Origin: Streptomyces showdoensis
Lineage (GTDB): Bacteria > Actinomycetota > Actinomycetes > Streptomycetales > Streptomycetaceae
DNA: 64,000 bases
NCBI RefSeq assembly: GCF_039535475.1
Contig: NZ_BAAAXG010000028.1
Span: 310,001-374,000 of the forward strand
Reading direction: 5' to 3'
In this document: in pieces, positions 17,729-26,962 of the stretch
How the letters are laid out: the number at the start of each line of letters is the position of its first letter
Position numbering within the stretch: the first letter of the stretch is position 1
Position numbers and translations under genes: made by a program
Notes under the pieces: model-generated
Databases searched by the model: none
What the model saw: only the letters and a program-made list of their open reading frames with translations
What the model was told of the DNA's origin: nothing

Positions 17729-18547
17729 TCAGAACCGCTGTGGCGGCACCGCGGAGACCCGGGTGTAGACCCCGGGGTTCTCCGCCTGTCCGCAGCCGCT
17801 CCCCCAGGACACCAGGCCGATCAGCCGGCCCCTGGCCACCAACGGCCCTCCGCTGTCCCCCTGGCAGGCGTCCCTGCCCCCCTCGGGATCTCCCGCGCAC
17901 AGCATCGTGTCACCGCGGTACGCCACGCCCGTACCGCCCGGATACGCCCGCTCACAGGCCGCGTCCGGCAGCACCTGGACCCGCGCCGAGCGCAGCGACA
18001 TCGCGTACGTGCCGCTGCCGGTCGTGTCGCCCCAGCCGTACACGTCCGCCGCCGTTCCCGGGTCGAGCGCCGGATCGCCCGGGGCCGCGACCGCGATCAC
18101 GTACGAGGCCGGCAGCGCCTCCTCCAGGGTGAGGACCCCGAAGTCGCCCGAGTTGGTCCGGGAGTCGTAGTCGGGGTTGACCCAGGTCCCGGCGACCCGG
18201 ATCTCCTGCCCGCCCTGTCCGCGCAGCGAGCTGCGGCCCGCGATCACCTTGAAGTCGGGCAGCTGCCACGGCTCGCCCCCGAGGGCCTCACGCCCCAGGC
18301 AGTGGGCCGCCGTGAGCACCTTGGTGGGCGCGACGACCACACCGCCGCAGAACTGCCCCGCCCGGGTACCCCCGAACCGGTCACGGCTGGAGAGCGCCAC
18401 TACCCACGGCGCGTCGGTGATCCTGGCCGGCTGCCCGCCGACCACGACGCTGTCCGCGGCCGCGGGTGCGGCGGCGGCGAGCGGCGGGGCCGCCGCCGCG
18501 ATCAGGCCCAGGGCACCGGTCAATGCTCGGGCGAGGGGACGACGCAT
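17729..18547 (-). CDS. Secreted trypsin-like serine protease (S1)
   Basis: 272 aa. Signal peptide residues 1-31 (MRRPLARALTG, Ala-rich core, APAAA). The activation end resembles VVVGG, then the triad H82 (LTAAHC), D135 (NSGDFGVLTL) and S232 (CQGDSGGP). D226 six residues before the serine is the S1-pocket aspartate, predicting cleavage after Arg/Lys. Paired cysteines (C67/C83, C198/C217, C228 and one in GSGCGQ) fit three disulfides. It is a typical Streptomyces extracellular trypsin of normal length with its own terminator; regulation is not visible. Confidence 0.93.
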   Translation of the reverse strand: MRRPLARALTGALGLIAAAAPPLAAAAPAAADSVVVGGQPARITDAPWVVALSSRDRFGGTRAGQFCGGVVVAPTKVLTAAHCLGREALGGEPWQLPDFKVIAGRSSLRGQGGQEIRVAGTWVNPDYDSRTNSGDFGVLTLEEALPASYVIAVAAPGDPALDPGTAADVYGWGDTTGSGTYAMSLRSARVQVLPDAACERAYPGGTGVAYRGDTMLCAGDPEGGRDACQGDSGGPLVARGRLIGLVSWGSGCGQAENPGVYTRVSAVPPQRF

Positions 18548-18622
18548 GAAGCCTCCTGACTCTCCGGTGATGTCGCTTCACCCAGAGTCCGCCACGCCCG
18601 CCGCTCCCGCACGCGCGCACGA

Positions 18623-18662
18623 CGAAGGGCCCGGCCCCCTTCCGGGGGAACCGGGCCCTTCG
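18623..18662 (-). terminator. hrdB terminator
   Basis: GAAGGGCCCGG (18624-18634) pairs with CCGGGCCCTTC (18651-18661), with an inner CCCCC/GGGGG stem. It lies 18 bp past the hrdB stop. Confidence 0.8.
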
Positions 18663-18679
18663 CGCCTCGCCGTCGAGGA

Positions 18680-20221
18680 TCAGTCGAGGTAGTCGCGCAG
18701 CACCTGCGAACGCGACGGGTGACGCAGCTTCGACATGGTCTTCGACTCGATCTGGCGGATGCGCTCACGCGTCACGCCGTAGACCTTGCCGATCTCGTCG
18801 AGCGTCTTCGGCTGCCCGTCGGTGAGACCGAAGCGCATGGAGACGACGCCCGCCTCACGCTCGGAGAGCGTGTCGAGGACGGAGTGCAGCTGCTCCTGCA
18901 GCAGCGTGAAGCTGACCGCGTCGGCCGGGACGACCGCCTCGGAGTCCTCGATGAGGTCACCGAACTCGCTGTCGCCGTCCTCGCCGAGCGGGGTGTGCAG
19001 CGAGATCGGCTCGCGACCGTACTTCTGGACCTCGATGACCTTCTCCGGGGTCATGTCGAGCTCCTTGGCCAGCTCCTCCGGCGTGGGCTCGCGGCCCAGG
19101 TCCTGGAGCATCTGGCGCTGCACACGGGCGAGCTTGTTGATGACCTCGACCATGTGCACCGGGATACGGATGGTGCGGGCCTGGTCGGCCATGGCGCGGG
19201 TGATCGCCTGACGGATCCACCAGGTGGCGTACGTGGAGAACTTGTAGCCCTTGGTGTAGTCGAACTTCTCGACCGCACGGATCAGACCCAGGTTGCCCTC
19301 CTGGATCAGGTCCAGGAAGAGCATGCCGCGGCCGGTGTAGCGCTTGGCCAGCGAGACCACCAGACGGAGGTTGGCCTCCAGGAGGTGGTTCTTGGCGCGG
19401 CGGCCGTCCTCGGCGATGATCTCCAGCTCGCGCTTGAGCTTGGGGGCCAGCTTGTCGGAGTTCGCCAGCTTGTCCTCGGCGAACAGACCGGCCTCGATGC
19501 GCTTGGCGAGCTCGACCTCCTGCTCGGCGTTGAGCAGCGGGACCTTGCCGATCTGCTTGAGGTAGTCCTTGACCGGGTCCGCGGTGGCACCGGCGACGGC
19601 GACCTGCTGGGCCGGCGCGTCGTCCTCGTCCTCGTCGGACAGGACGAAGCCCTTGCTCTCGCCCTCGGACTCTTCCTCGTCCTTGCCGGGCGCGACGTCC
19701 TCGAGCAGCTCCTCGCCCTCGAGCAGCTCTTCGTCGTCCTTCTTGGACGTCTTCTTCGCGGCCGTCTTCTTGGCGACGGTCTTCTTGGCCACCGCCTTCT
19801 TGGCGACGGTCTTCTTGGCGGCAGCCTTCTTGGCGGGCGAGCCGGCCTCGTCGGACGGGTCCGCGCTCTCGGCCGCCGGGGCCGCGGAGGCGGCCGAGAC
19901 GGTCTTCGTCACGGTCGTCCTGGCGGTGACGGTCTTGGTGGCGGTGCGCTTGGCCGGGCTCTTCGCAGCGACGCTCTTGCGGGCGCGCTTCGGCGACTCC
20001 GCTGCACTGACCATCAGCGTCACACCCTCTTCCTCGAGGATCTGATTGAGGCTGCGCAGAACATTCTTCCACTGGGTTGGCGGAATCTGGTCAGCCTCGA
20101 AGGCCCGACGCACGTCATCGCCGGCGATCTGCCCATCAGCCTTTCCCCGCTCGATGAGCGCCATCACAGACTCGGACTCGGCGATCTCCGGCGGGAGCGT
20201 ACGGGATGTGCTGGCCGACAC
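18680..20221 (-). CDS. hrdB: Principal RNA polymerase sigma factor HrdB
   Basis: 513 aa. GTG at 20221 is chosen because GAGAGG lies 6 bp before it; a TTG two codons upstream would leave no spacer. Domain order: region 1.1 ([21 protein letters not shown]); a long Lys/Ala linker with [11 protein letters not shown] repeats (about 85-165); an acidic segment; region 1.2 ([16 protein letters not shown]); regions 2.1-2.4 with [20 protein letters not shown]; region 3; and region 4.2 ([20 protein letters not shown]). It is the essential housekeeping sigma70 of Streptomyces. The linker repeats are typical of HrdB. Gene order hrdB-whiH is a Streptomyces landmark. Confidence 0.97.
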   Translation of the reverse strand: MSASTSRTLPPEIAESESVMALIERGKADGQIAGDDVRRAFEADQIPPTQWKNVLRSLNQILEEEGVTLMVSAAESPKRARKSVAAKSPAKRTATKTVTARTTVTKTVSAASAAPAAESADPSDEAGSPAKKAAAKKTVAKKAVAKKTVAKKTAAKKTSKKDDEELLEGEELLEDVAPGKDEEESEGESKGFVLSDEDEDDAPAQQVAVAGATADPVKDYLKQIGKVPLLNAEQEVELAKRIEAGLFAEDKLANSDKLAPKLKRELEIIAEDGRRAKNHLLEANLRLVVSLAKRYTGRGMLFLDLIQEGNLGLIRAVEKFDYTKGYKFSTYATWWIRQAITRAMADQARTIRIPVHMVEVINKLARVQRQMLQDLGREPTPEELAKELDMTPEKVIEVQKYGREPISLHTPLGEDGDSEFGDLIEDSEAVVPADAVSFTLLQEQLHSVLDTLSEREAGVVSMRFGLTDGQPKTLDEIGKVYGVTRERIRQIESKTMSKLRHPSRSQVLRDYLD

Positions 20222-20802
20222 GAACAACCTCTCGGAACGATGGAAAACGGCTTCCGGCCCCGCCCTGGATCAGGCTGGAGCCGACGACCGTCGGCCGGAA
20301 ATGTGCCGACGGCGCGGGCTGGACCGGGGAACTGCACAGCGCCCTCAGCGGCGGCTGTATTCCTTCCTCGGCTGTCACCTCTTAGGTCATCGCGCGGCTT
20401 CGAGGAGTGTTACGCCCAATCCGCGTGGCCCGAGTCACACCCCATTCACGCCCATTATTGAACGAAACGGTCCGAAGGTGACCCTGTCGGCCCGATCAGC
20501 CGCTTCTTCGTGATCACCCTGACTCGGCGCGATCGGCCCGTTCGGCACGATCCGCCCGCCGGACACGGCCCGCCCGCCCGGCACGACCGGCCCGTGCGGC
20601 ACGTCCGGCCGCCCCGACGCGACCCGTCCGCGCGACCCGTCCGCGCGGCACGCCCCGACGGCCCGGCACTCCCCGGCCCGTGCCTTCGCGCCGCCCGACC
20701 CTGGCGCAGCCGGGGAGGACCCTCCGCCCCGGGGCTCCGCTCGGGTCCGGCGGCACGCGGCGGGGCGTCCGGTCACTTCCGGCCGCGGCGCCGCCGCGCG
20801 CG
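20222..20802. other. hrdB leader and promoter region; whiH 3' flank
   Basis: 581 bp with no credible gene. The hrdB-proximal 250 bp is the likely promoter and untranslated leader. It contains three mutually complementary 7-mers (GCCGACG at 20280-20286, CGTCGGC at 20289-20295, GCCGACG at 20305-20311). Positions 20515-20790 are strongly GC-rich low-complexity sequence with repeated CGGCACG and GACCCGTCCGCGCG blocks (two copies of the latter at about 20621-20648). Confidence 0.55.
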
Positions 20803-21690
20803 TCAGTGCTCGCGGGGGGCCGGGACGACACGCTCCACCTCGGGGTGGACGGTCAGCAGCTGGCGCATGGCCGTCTCGGCGCCGTGGGCGTCGCCGGCGG
20901 CCAGGGCGTCGACGATCCGGGCGTGGTGCGCGAGGCAGGCCTCGCCGGGGCGGTCACAGCTGGTGGCGGGGGCGCCGGACACCTGGAGCGCGGCGCCGAC
21001 GATGCCGGAGAGGTGCTCCAGCATGCGGTTGCCGGCGAGCTGGATGAGCAGGGCGTGGAACTCGGCGTCGGCGCGGGAGAAGGTGATCCCGTCACCCTGG
21101 GCGTAGGCGTGGCCCATGATCTCGACCATGTCGGCGAGGCGCTGCTGGACGTCCTCACGGCCGTGACCGGCGGCGAGCCGGGCGGCGAGGGGCTCGATGG
21201 TCCAGCGGAGCTCGTTCAGCTCGCGGCGCTGGTCGTCGCGCTGCGGGCCGAAGGCCCGCCACTCGATGATGTCGGGGTCCAGGAGGTTCCAGTCGCTGAC
21301 CGGCCGGACCCGGGTGCCGACGTTGGGCCGGGCGCTGACGAGGCCCTTGGCCTCGAGCACGCGCAGCGACTCGCGGACGACCGTGCGGGACACCTCGAAG
21401 CGCTGACCGATCTCCTCCGGTACGAGGGGACGGTCGGCACCCAGGTCGCCCGAGACGATCATCTGGCCGAGCTGCTGGACGAGCTGGCCGTGCAGTCCGC
21501 GGCCGCGGCTGCCGGCGGTCCTGCGGCCGACGCGGCCGAGGTCGGCCTCCGCGCCCTCCCAGGAGGGCGGGCCGACGCGGTCGGCTCCGGGAGCCTCCGC
21601 GTAGGGGTAGCGGTCGAGATCGCCCGGGGCGCCGAGGCCGGACTCGACGGAACGGGCGGCGGTCATCATCGTGTGCGCAAGGGTACTCAC
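20803..21690 (-). CDS. whiH: GntR-family sporulation regulator WhiH
   Basis: 295 aa from GTG at 21690 (AAAGGA just upstream); ATGATG at 21669 is an alternative without an RBS. After a 60-residue N-terminal extension, a FadR-type winged helix begins at GLHGQLVQQLGQMIVSGDLG, with recognition region EEIGQRFEVSRTVVRESLRVLEAKGLV. The C-terminal FCD ligand/metal domain (about residues 150-285) contains DAEFH and CLAHHARIVDALAAGD. Assignment to WhiH rests on this architecture and on its position directly next to hrdB, a conserved Streptomyces arrangement. WhiH acts in aerial hyphae before sporulation septation. Confidence 0.88.
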   Translation of the reverse strand: MSTLAHTMMTAARSVESGLGAPGDLDRYPYAEAPGADRVGPPSWEGAEADLGRVGRRTAGSRGRGLHGQLVQQLGQMIVSGDLGADRPLVPEEIGQRFEVSRTVVRESLRVLEAKGLVSARPNVGTRVRPVSDWNLLDPDIIEWRAFGPQRDDQRRELNELRWTIEPLAARLAAGHGREDVQQRLADMVEIMGHAYAQGDGITFSRADAEFHALLIQLAGNRMLEHLSGIVGAALQVSGAPATSCDRPGEACLAHHARIVDALAAGDAHGAETAMRQLLTVHPEVERVVPAPREH

Positions 21691-21850
21691 GCATCCTTTG
21701 TCGGCGTGCCTCTCGTGACCCTTGAGGTCTTTGGTGAAAAGCACACGAAAGGGTGATCGGCACCCCCTACACAATTGACGATTAATCGGACATAAAGGGC
21801 TTCTTTTAAGGAAGTTGGCGGCGATCCGGAACCTTTCGATCCGCCGATGA

Positions 21851-23686
21851 TCACCAACGAGCCCTACCTCGAAGGCCGGTGAGCACATAGGCGCAGAGCA
21901 GGACCGTCAACGTCATTGCGAGGGCCACTCCTACGGGCTGCCCGACCACCCGCAGCGCCCCCATCACCCAGCGGTCGGCCGCCGAGGACCACTCGATGCT
22001 GGCGAACTCGCGCAACCGGGCCGGGAGTCCCGCCACCGAGCGCCCTGACGCCCCCGCGAGCACCGTCCGCAGCGGCGGGGCGAACAGCACCGGCACGGCG
22101 AGGACCGCGGCGACCCCCGCCGCGGCGGCCCGGAAGACACCCGCGCCGAGCACCCCGGCCCAGGCGCAGCCGATCACGAGCCCGAACCAATTCGCGCACA
22201 GACCGGCCCAGTTCCCCGGTACGGGGATCAACTCACCGCCGTAGACGAGGCGCAGCGCCTCCAGGTCGGCCACGACGACCAGGACGGCGAGGAACGCCCC
22301 GACGGCCGCCGCGACGGCCAGCTTGGCCAGCAGCAGCCCCAGGCGGCGCGGGACGGCCCCGCGCCCGGTGGTGAGCGCCGGGTAGCGGTACTCCTCCCCG
22401 AAGGAGAAGGCGCCGAGCAGCCCGGCCCCGAGGGCCGCGGGCGGCAGCGGGGAGATCCCGGGCCAGCCGGCCAGGACGGCGGGCAGCGGCGTGCGTCCGC
22501 TGCGGGCGAGCAGTACGGAGAGGGCCACCGACACGACGAGGACGCCCGCGACGACGAGGAACGTGGACGGCACCCCGAGCAGCCGCCGGACCTCGTAGCG
22601 CAGGGGCCGCAGCGGCGAACGGTTCCGGGCGCGGTGCGTACGGGGGGCGGAGGGCTCGGCGGGACGGGGGGCGGAGGGGCCGGGGAGCCTCTCCGCCGGG
22701 ACGGGGCCGTCGGCCGGGTGGGCCGGGCCCACGGGCCCGGCGGGCCCCGGGGACCCACCGGCGTCGGGCGCGGAGCCATCGGAGAGACGGGCCGCGGCGG
22801 TGTCGGCCGGCGAGCGGGTGTCACCGGTCTCGTCGGCGAGCCGGTGGATGAGCACGCCGTTGCGGAAGGCGCTCTCGCCGACGGTGGCGCAGTCGCTGCC
22901 GTAGACGGAGAGGCGGTTTCCGCCCTCCGTGACCACTTCGACGGGGCGACGGGCGGCGCGCGACTCCTGGGTGAGGACGGCGGCGAGCCGGGCCGCGTGC
23001 GGGGTACGGACGGCGACCCGGGGGCGCAGCCGGGTGCGGGCGAACTCGGCGGCGTCCTGATCGGCGGTGAGCCGCCCGCCGTCGAGCGCGACGATCCGGT
23101 CGGCGTTGCGGGCCGCGTCCTTGGGGTCCGCGGTGGCGTAGAGGACGGTGCCGCCCTCGTCGGCGTGGGCACGCAGCAGTTCGTAGAGCCAGGCGCTCTC
23201 GCGTACGGAGAGGCCGGCGGCGGGCTCGTCGAGCAGCAGGGCGTGGGGGTCGCCCAACAGGGCGGAGGCGAGGCCGAGTCGGCGGTCCATGGCGAGCGGC
23301 AGCGTGCCGATGCGCTGGTCGTGGACACCGGTGAGGCCCACGGCCTGCAGCATCTCGTCGGCCCGGGTGCCGGGTACCCCTGCGGCGGCACAGAGCATGC
23401 GCAGCTGGCTGCGCAGGGTGCGCGAGGGGTGCCCGGGGACGTCGCCGAACAGCACGCCGACCTCGCGGGCCGGGTGCGCCACCCGGTGCAGCGGCCGGCC
23501 CCGGAAGTAGGTGACGCCACGGCCCGGTTCGAGCTGGAGCATGAGCCGGAGGGCGGTGGTCTTGCCGGATCCGGCCGGCCCGAGCAGGGCGGTGACGGTG
23601 CCCGGCCGGGCCTCGAAGGTGAGGTCGTCCACAGCGGGCGGGCGGTCCCGGCGGGGTGTGCTGGTGAGTCCGATGGCCTGGAGCAT
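21851..23686 (-). CDS. ABC ATPase-permease fusion with degenerate ATPase motifs
   Basis: 611 aa. Residues 1-220 are an ABC ATPase: Walker A GPAGSGKTT (36-44) and Walker B LLLDEP (151-155) are intact. The signature reads LPLAM (129-133) instead of LSGGQ/M, and the H-loop position is A186 (TAD) rather than His. A Pro/Ala-rich linker (about 300-375) leads to an ABC-2-like membrane part with about six helices (VPSTFLVVAGVLVVSVALSVLL onward). Half-transporter fusions usually homodimerise and export drugs or lipids. Substrate unknown; the neighbour is whiH. Weak signature and missing His may mean low or regulated ATPase activity. Confidence 0.85.
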   Translation of the reverse strand: MLQAIGLTSTPRRDRPPAVDDLTFEARPGTVTALLGPAGSGKTTALRLMLQLEPGRGVTYFRGRPLHRVAHPAREVGVLFGDVPGHPSRTLRSQLRMLCAAAGVPGTRADEMLQAVGLTGVHDQRIGTLPLAMDRRLGLASALLGDPHALLLDEPAAGLSVRESAWLYELLRAHADEGGTVLYATADPKDAARNADRIVALDGGRLTADQDAAEFARTRLRPRVAVRTPHAARLAAVLTQESRAARRPVEVVTEGGNRLSVYGSDCATVGESAFRNGVLIHRLADETGDTRSPADTAAARLSDGSAPDAGGSPGPAGPVGPAHPADGPVPAERLPGPSAPRPAEPSAPRTHRARNRSPLRPLRYEVRRLLGVPSTFLVVAGVLVVSVALSVLLARSGRTPLPAVLAGWPGISPLPPAALGAGLLGAFSFGEEYRYPALTTGRGAVPRRLGLLLAKLAVAAAVGAFLAVLVVVADLEALRLVYGGELIPVPGNWAGLCANWFGLVIGCAWAGVLGAGVFRAAAAGVAAVLAVPVLFAPPLRTVLAGASGRSVAGLPARLREFASIEWSSAADRWVMGALRVVGQPVGVALAMTLTVLLCAYVLTGLRGRARW

Positions 23687-23806
23687 CGCTTCTCTCGCGG
23701 GTAGGTGAGACCGCTCCGCGGCAGGGCGGCTATCCCAGCAAGATAACGCTACATTTCGGACTTTTGGCGCAGGGTTGGCAGGTCGGGGCGGCCGGGGAAC
23801 CGCCCG

Positions 23807-24577
23807 TCAGACCTCCGGGCGGAGCATCGGCGGGTTCAGCAGGGTGGCCCCACCAGCGCGGAACAGCTGGGCGGGGCGCCCGCCCTGACGGGTCGTGGTG
23901 CCGCCGGCCGGCACGAGGAAGCCGGGCGTGCCGGTCACCTTCCGGTGGAAGTTGCGCGGGTCGAGCGCCACGCCCCACACCGCCTCGTAGACCCGGCGGA
24001 GCTCGCCGACCGTGAACTCGGGCGGGCAGAACGCCGTGGCCAGCGAGGAGTACTCGATCTTGGAACGGGCGCGTTCCACACCGTCGGACAGGATCCGGGC
24101 GTGGTCGAAGGCGAGCGGCTCCGCCTGCCCGTCCTCGTGCGCACCGGCCCCCTCCGGCCCCAGCAGGTCCTCGACCGGAGCCCAGCGCGCGCTGTTCGCG
24201 TCGCCGCCCGCACGCGGCGCCGGAAGATCCGGGGCCAACGCCAGATGAGCCACGCTGACCACCCGCATCCGCGGGTCCCGGTCCGGCGCCCCGTAGGTCG
24301 CCAGCTGCTCCAGGTGCGCCCCGGTCCCCGGTACGGGCGCGGGGGCGGCCGGGTCGTGCACGCACAGACCGGTCTCCTCCACCAGCTCGCGCGCGGCGGC
24401 GCCGTCGAGGTCCTCGTCGGCCCGCACGAACCCGCCCGGCAGCGCCCAGCGCCCCTGGAACGGCTGCTCTCCCCGTTTCACGACCAGGGCGCACAGGGCG
24501 TGGCGCCGCACGGTGAGCACGACCAGGTCGACGGTGACGGCGAAGGGCGGAAAGGCCGACGGGTCGTAGGGAGGCAT
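23807..24577 (-). CDS. NUDIX hydrolase with C-terminal winged helix (NrtR-like)
   Basis: 256 aa from ATG at 24577. A complete Nudix box lies at residues 48-70 (GGFVRADEDLDGAAARELVE then ETG), so the catalytic glutamates REx2EE are all present. Residues about 165-256 form a winged-helix domain (FTVGELRRVYEAVWGVALDP...NFHRKV). This two-domain design defines NrtR-type regulators, which repress NAD or nucleotide-sugar genes and respond to ADP-ribose-like ligands; members with an intact box may hydrolyse them too. A TCGTC-AGGGA-GACGA inverted repeat upstream suggests autoregulation. No NAD gene flanks it. Confidence 0.88.
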   Translation of the reverse strand: MPPYDPSAFPPFAVTVDLVVLTVRRHALCALVVKRGEQPFQGRWALPGGFVRADEDLDGAAARELVEETGLCVHDPAAPAPVPGTGAHLEQLATYGAPDRDPRMRVVSVAHLALAPDLPAPRAGGDANSARWAPVEDLLGPEGAGAHEDGQAEPLAFDHARILSDGVERARSKIEYSSLATAFCPPEFTVGELRRVYEAVWGVALDPRNFHRKVTGTPGFLVPAGGTTTRQGGRPAQLFRAGGATLLNPPMLRPEV

Positions 24578-24590
24578 GCGGCGATCATAG

Positions 24591-24605
24591 TCGTCTCCCT
24601 GACGA
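24591..24605. promoter_or_regulatory. Candidate operator of the NUDIX/winged-helix regulator
   Basis: TCGTC-TCCCT-GACGA (inverted arms, 5-base centre) lies 14 bp before the start codon. On the minus strand it is preceded by GTTTATCGTC, so the wider site may be an imperfect TTATCGTC-type palindrome. Confidence 0.45.
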
Positions 24606-24756
24606 TAAACACGCCCGAGGGAAGGATCGCCTTCCACTTCTCGGGGGCCCTCCCCTCCCCCCCTCCCCCCCGGCCCACCCCACCCCACTCCCCCACCCCC
24701 GCACTCAGGTACCGCAGCCCCCCGCCCGGTCCCCACGCCCTCCGCTCGGCATGCCG

Positions 24757-26793
24757 TCACACCCCCAGCTGGAGGCCCGGGGCGGCCTCTTCGACCATGC
24801 CGAGGCCGAGCCGGCCGACCCGAGCCGCGAAGGGCTCGCCCGCGACGCGGAGTCCCGACAGCCGGACCTCGCCGAGCGGTGCCGAGCGGAGCGGATGCAG
24901 GGCGACCGTCCGGCCGGGTGCGTCGGGCCGGACGCCGACCAGCACGGTCAGCAGCTGGACTCCGGCGGCCGCCGCCACCGCCGCGGGCCGGCAAGCGGCC
25001 GGGTGCGGCACGGGCCGGGAACCGGATGTCCGCCGCTCACCCGCGTACATCTCGGGAAGCCGGTGGTCGAAGGCCGCCGCCGCGTCGAGGATCCCGCGCA
25101 GCAACGTGGCCGCCTCCGCCTCGTACCCCGCCGCGGCGAGCCCGGCGACGGCCACCGAGGTCTCGTGCACCCGCACCGCTCCGGAGCGGTGCCCGAACGG
25201 GTTGTGCCCCGGCTCCTTCGTACCGAGGCCGCGCAGCCCCCATCCGGAATCCATCGCGGGAGTCGTGAGCAGCCGGGCCAGCCGCTCCGTCTGGCTCTTG
25301 TCGAGCAGGCCCGGCGCGTGCCCGCCCGAGGCCGTGAGCCCGGTGTCCAGGAGGTGTGCCGCCCAGCCTCCGAGGTAGGGCAGGAGGCGTCCGTCGGGGG
25401 TCCTGGCGAGCGCGGGGCGTCCGCCGGAGGGGTCCTCGATCCAGAACCGGTCGCGGAACCGCTCGCGCAGGGCCCGCGCCCACTCCCGCCAGGCGTCCCC
25501 GCCCGGCCGGCCGCAGGCGTCGAGGAGGTCGGCGCCGAGGACGGCGGCGCGGTGCGCGTGAGCCTGGGTCTCGGCCCGGGCCGGTCCGGCGGGCCCCGAC
25601 TCCTGGACGAAGCCGCTGTCGTCGAGGGACCCGCGCAGCCACTCCAGGCACCGCTCCGCCACCGGCAGCAGTTCGGCGAGGTCCTGCTCGGGCAGCCCCC
25701 AGCGCCGGGCCTCGGCGAGGACCGCGGGTAGGGCGAGAGTGGCCTCGACCCCGGTGCATCGGGGCGGAAGGTGGGGGCCCGCGTCCCTGAGCGGCCCGGG
25801 GATGCGGCCCGATGCGGTTCCGGCTTCTCGGAGTTGGGTGCGGGCGAGGGCGCGCAGGGTGGTGACGGAGAGCCGGGTCCCGAGGGGAAGGGCCATCCGG
25901 GCGGCCCACAGGGCTTCGGCGGTGACGGGTCCGCACCGCCAGGGGACTCCGGCAGCGAGGTGCACGTCGACGGGGTGGACGGGGTCGCGCTGGAGCAGGG
26001 CGCGCAGGTCGTCGATCGAGGTGCGCAGCAGTTCGCCGAGGCGGGGGTCGTCGCCCTCGGCGGTGGCGTCGGCGAGGACGTGGCCGCCCGGGCGGCCGGC
26101 GCCGGGGCCCGGGTGTCGGGCGGTCCGCTCGCCGCGGACCCGGAGGGTGAGGACGAAGCTGTCTCCGGGGGCGAGCTCGGCCTCCCAGCGGAGCAGTCCT
26201 GCCGCGGCGAGGGCGTCGCTGGGCGGGGGGTCGGCCGTGACGGCGCTCGCGCTTCCGTCAGGGGACGTCCAGCGCAGCCCGGTGCCGTGGACGCTCGCGG
26301 GGAGTTCGGGACCCGCCCGCCCGGCCGAGGCCGCGCCCAGGTCCGCGAGATCCGTGCCCAGAGCGATCTCCACGGGGAGCCGCAGGGCGCGGGCGGCGGA
26401 GCTGCGCAGGGTGATCCGTTCGGTCCCGTCCGCCTCCCGCGAACGCTCCACGGTGAGGCCGGGGTCGGGCCCGGGGTCGCCGGGCGTGCGCACGACGCCG
26501 AGGAAGTCGGCGTGGCCGGCCGTGGTCGTCCGGCCCTGGAGCGGGACGGGTTCGCGGCCGGCGACGCGCAGGACGCAGCGGGAGAGGAGTCTGCGTCCGA
26601 AGAGGTAGACCCCTTCGAGGCCGGCGCCGGTGAGCTGTGCGTGCCGGGGACTGACGGAGAGGGCGGGCAGGGCGACGCAGACGAGGGCGTCGTGCACGGC
26701 GGGCAGTTCACCGGGGCGGTTCGCGCCGGTGGCTCCGAAGGGGGGCGGGGGTCCGGCGGGGGGCCCGGGGGCCTGGGCGGAGCTGGAGGCCAT
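24757..26793 (-). CDS. Glycogen-debranching-type protein (GDE N-terminal domain plus alpha/alpha barrel)
   Basis: 678 aa if started at ATG 26793; the RBS is weak and the open frame continues upstream, so the start is uncertain. Residues about 30-235 resemble the GDE_N beta-sandwich (GVYLFGRRLLSRCVLRVAGREP, RSREADGTERITLR). Residues about 280-640 form an alpha/alpha six-barrel-like region with glycosidase-type motifs (LDKSQTERLA, MDSGWGLRGLG, HNPFGHRSGAVRVHETSV, HRLPEMYAG). Related actinobacterial proteins are annotated as amylo-alpha-1,6-glucosidases. Activity on glycogen is inference. No signal peptide. Confidence 0.8.
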   Translation of the reverse strand: MASSSAQAPGPPAGPPPPFGATGANRPGELPAVHDALVCVALPALSVSPRHAQLTGAGLEGVYLFGRRLLSRCVLRVAGREPVPLQGRTTTAGHADFLGVVRTPGDPGPDPGLTVERSREADGTERITLRSSAARALRLPVEIALGTDLADLGAASAGRAGPELPASVHGTGLRWTSPDGSASAVTADPPPSDALAAAGLLRWEAELAPGDSFVLTLRVRGERTARHPGPGAGRPGGHVLADATAEGDDPRLGELLRTSIDDLRALLQRDPVHPVDVHLAAGVPWRCGPVTAEALWAARMALPLGTRLSVTTLRALARTQLREAGTASGRIPGPLRDAGPHLPPRCTGVEATLALPAVLAEARRWGLPEQDLAELLPVAERCLEWLRGSLDDSGFVQESGPAGPARAETQAHAHRAAVLGADLLDACGRPGGDAWREWARALRERFRDRFWIEDPSGGRPALARTPDGRLLPYLGGWAAHLLDTGLTASGGHAPGLLDKSQTERLARLLTTPAMDSGWGLRGLGTKEPGHNPFGHRSGAVRVHETSVAVAGLAAAGYEAEAATLLRGILDAAAAFDHRLPEMYAGERRTSGSRPVPHPAACRPAAVAAAAGVQLLTVLVGVRPDAPGRTVALHPLRSAPLGEVRLSGLRVAGEPFAARVGRLGLGMVEEAAPGLQLGV

Positions 26794-26962
26794 GACGGGT
26801 GCGTGATGCTCTCTGTGCGGTCCGGGCGGCTCGGCCGGCCCGGGCGGCGGCTGCGCCGGGAGCCGCTGGGTCGGTCCGCGCTTCCGGCTGTGGGGCGGCG
26901 GCCCGGGTCGTGCGGAACCGCCACACAGGTGAACGCCGCGGCGGCCCGCGGGGTCACGGGCC

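Noticed and set aside
20222..20227. TTG start for hrdB two codons upstream of the chosen GTG
   Set aside because: The GAGAGG Shine-Dalgarno would directly abut the TTG; the GTG at 20221 has proper spacing and gives the expected [16 protein letters not shown] N-terminus.
20435..20831. Open frames in the GC-rich sequence between hrdB and whiH
   Set aside because: The translations are low-complexity Arg/Gly/Ala/Pro repeats produced by DNA repeats, with no start signal.
24640..24715. C-rich tract (CCCTCCCC type) downstream of the debranching-type gene as a regulatory element
   Set aside because: Simple low-complexity sequence with no repeat unit or symmetry that can be supported.
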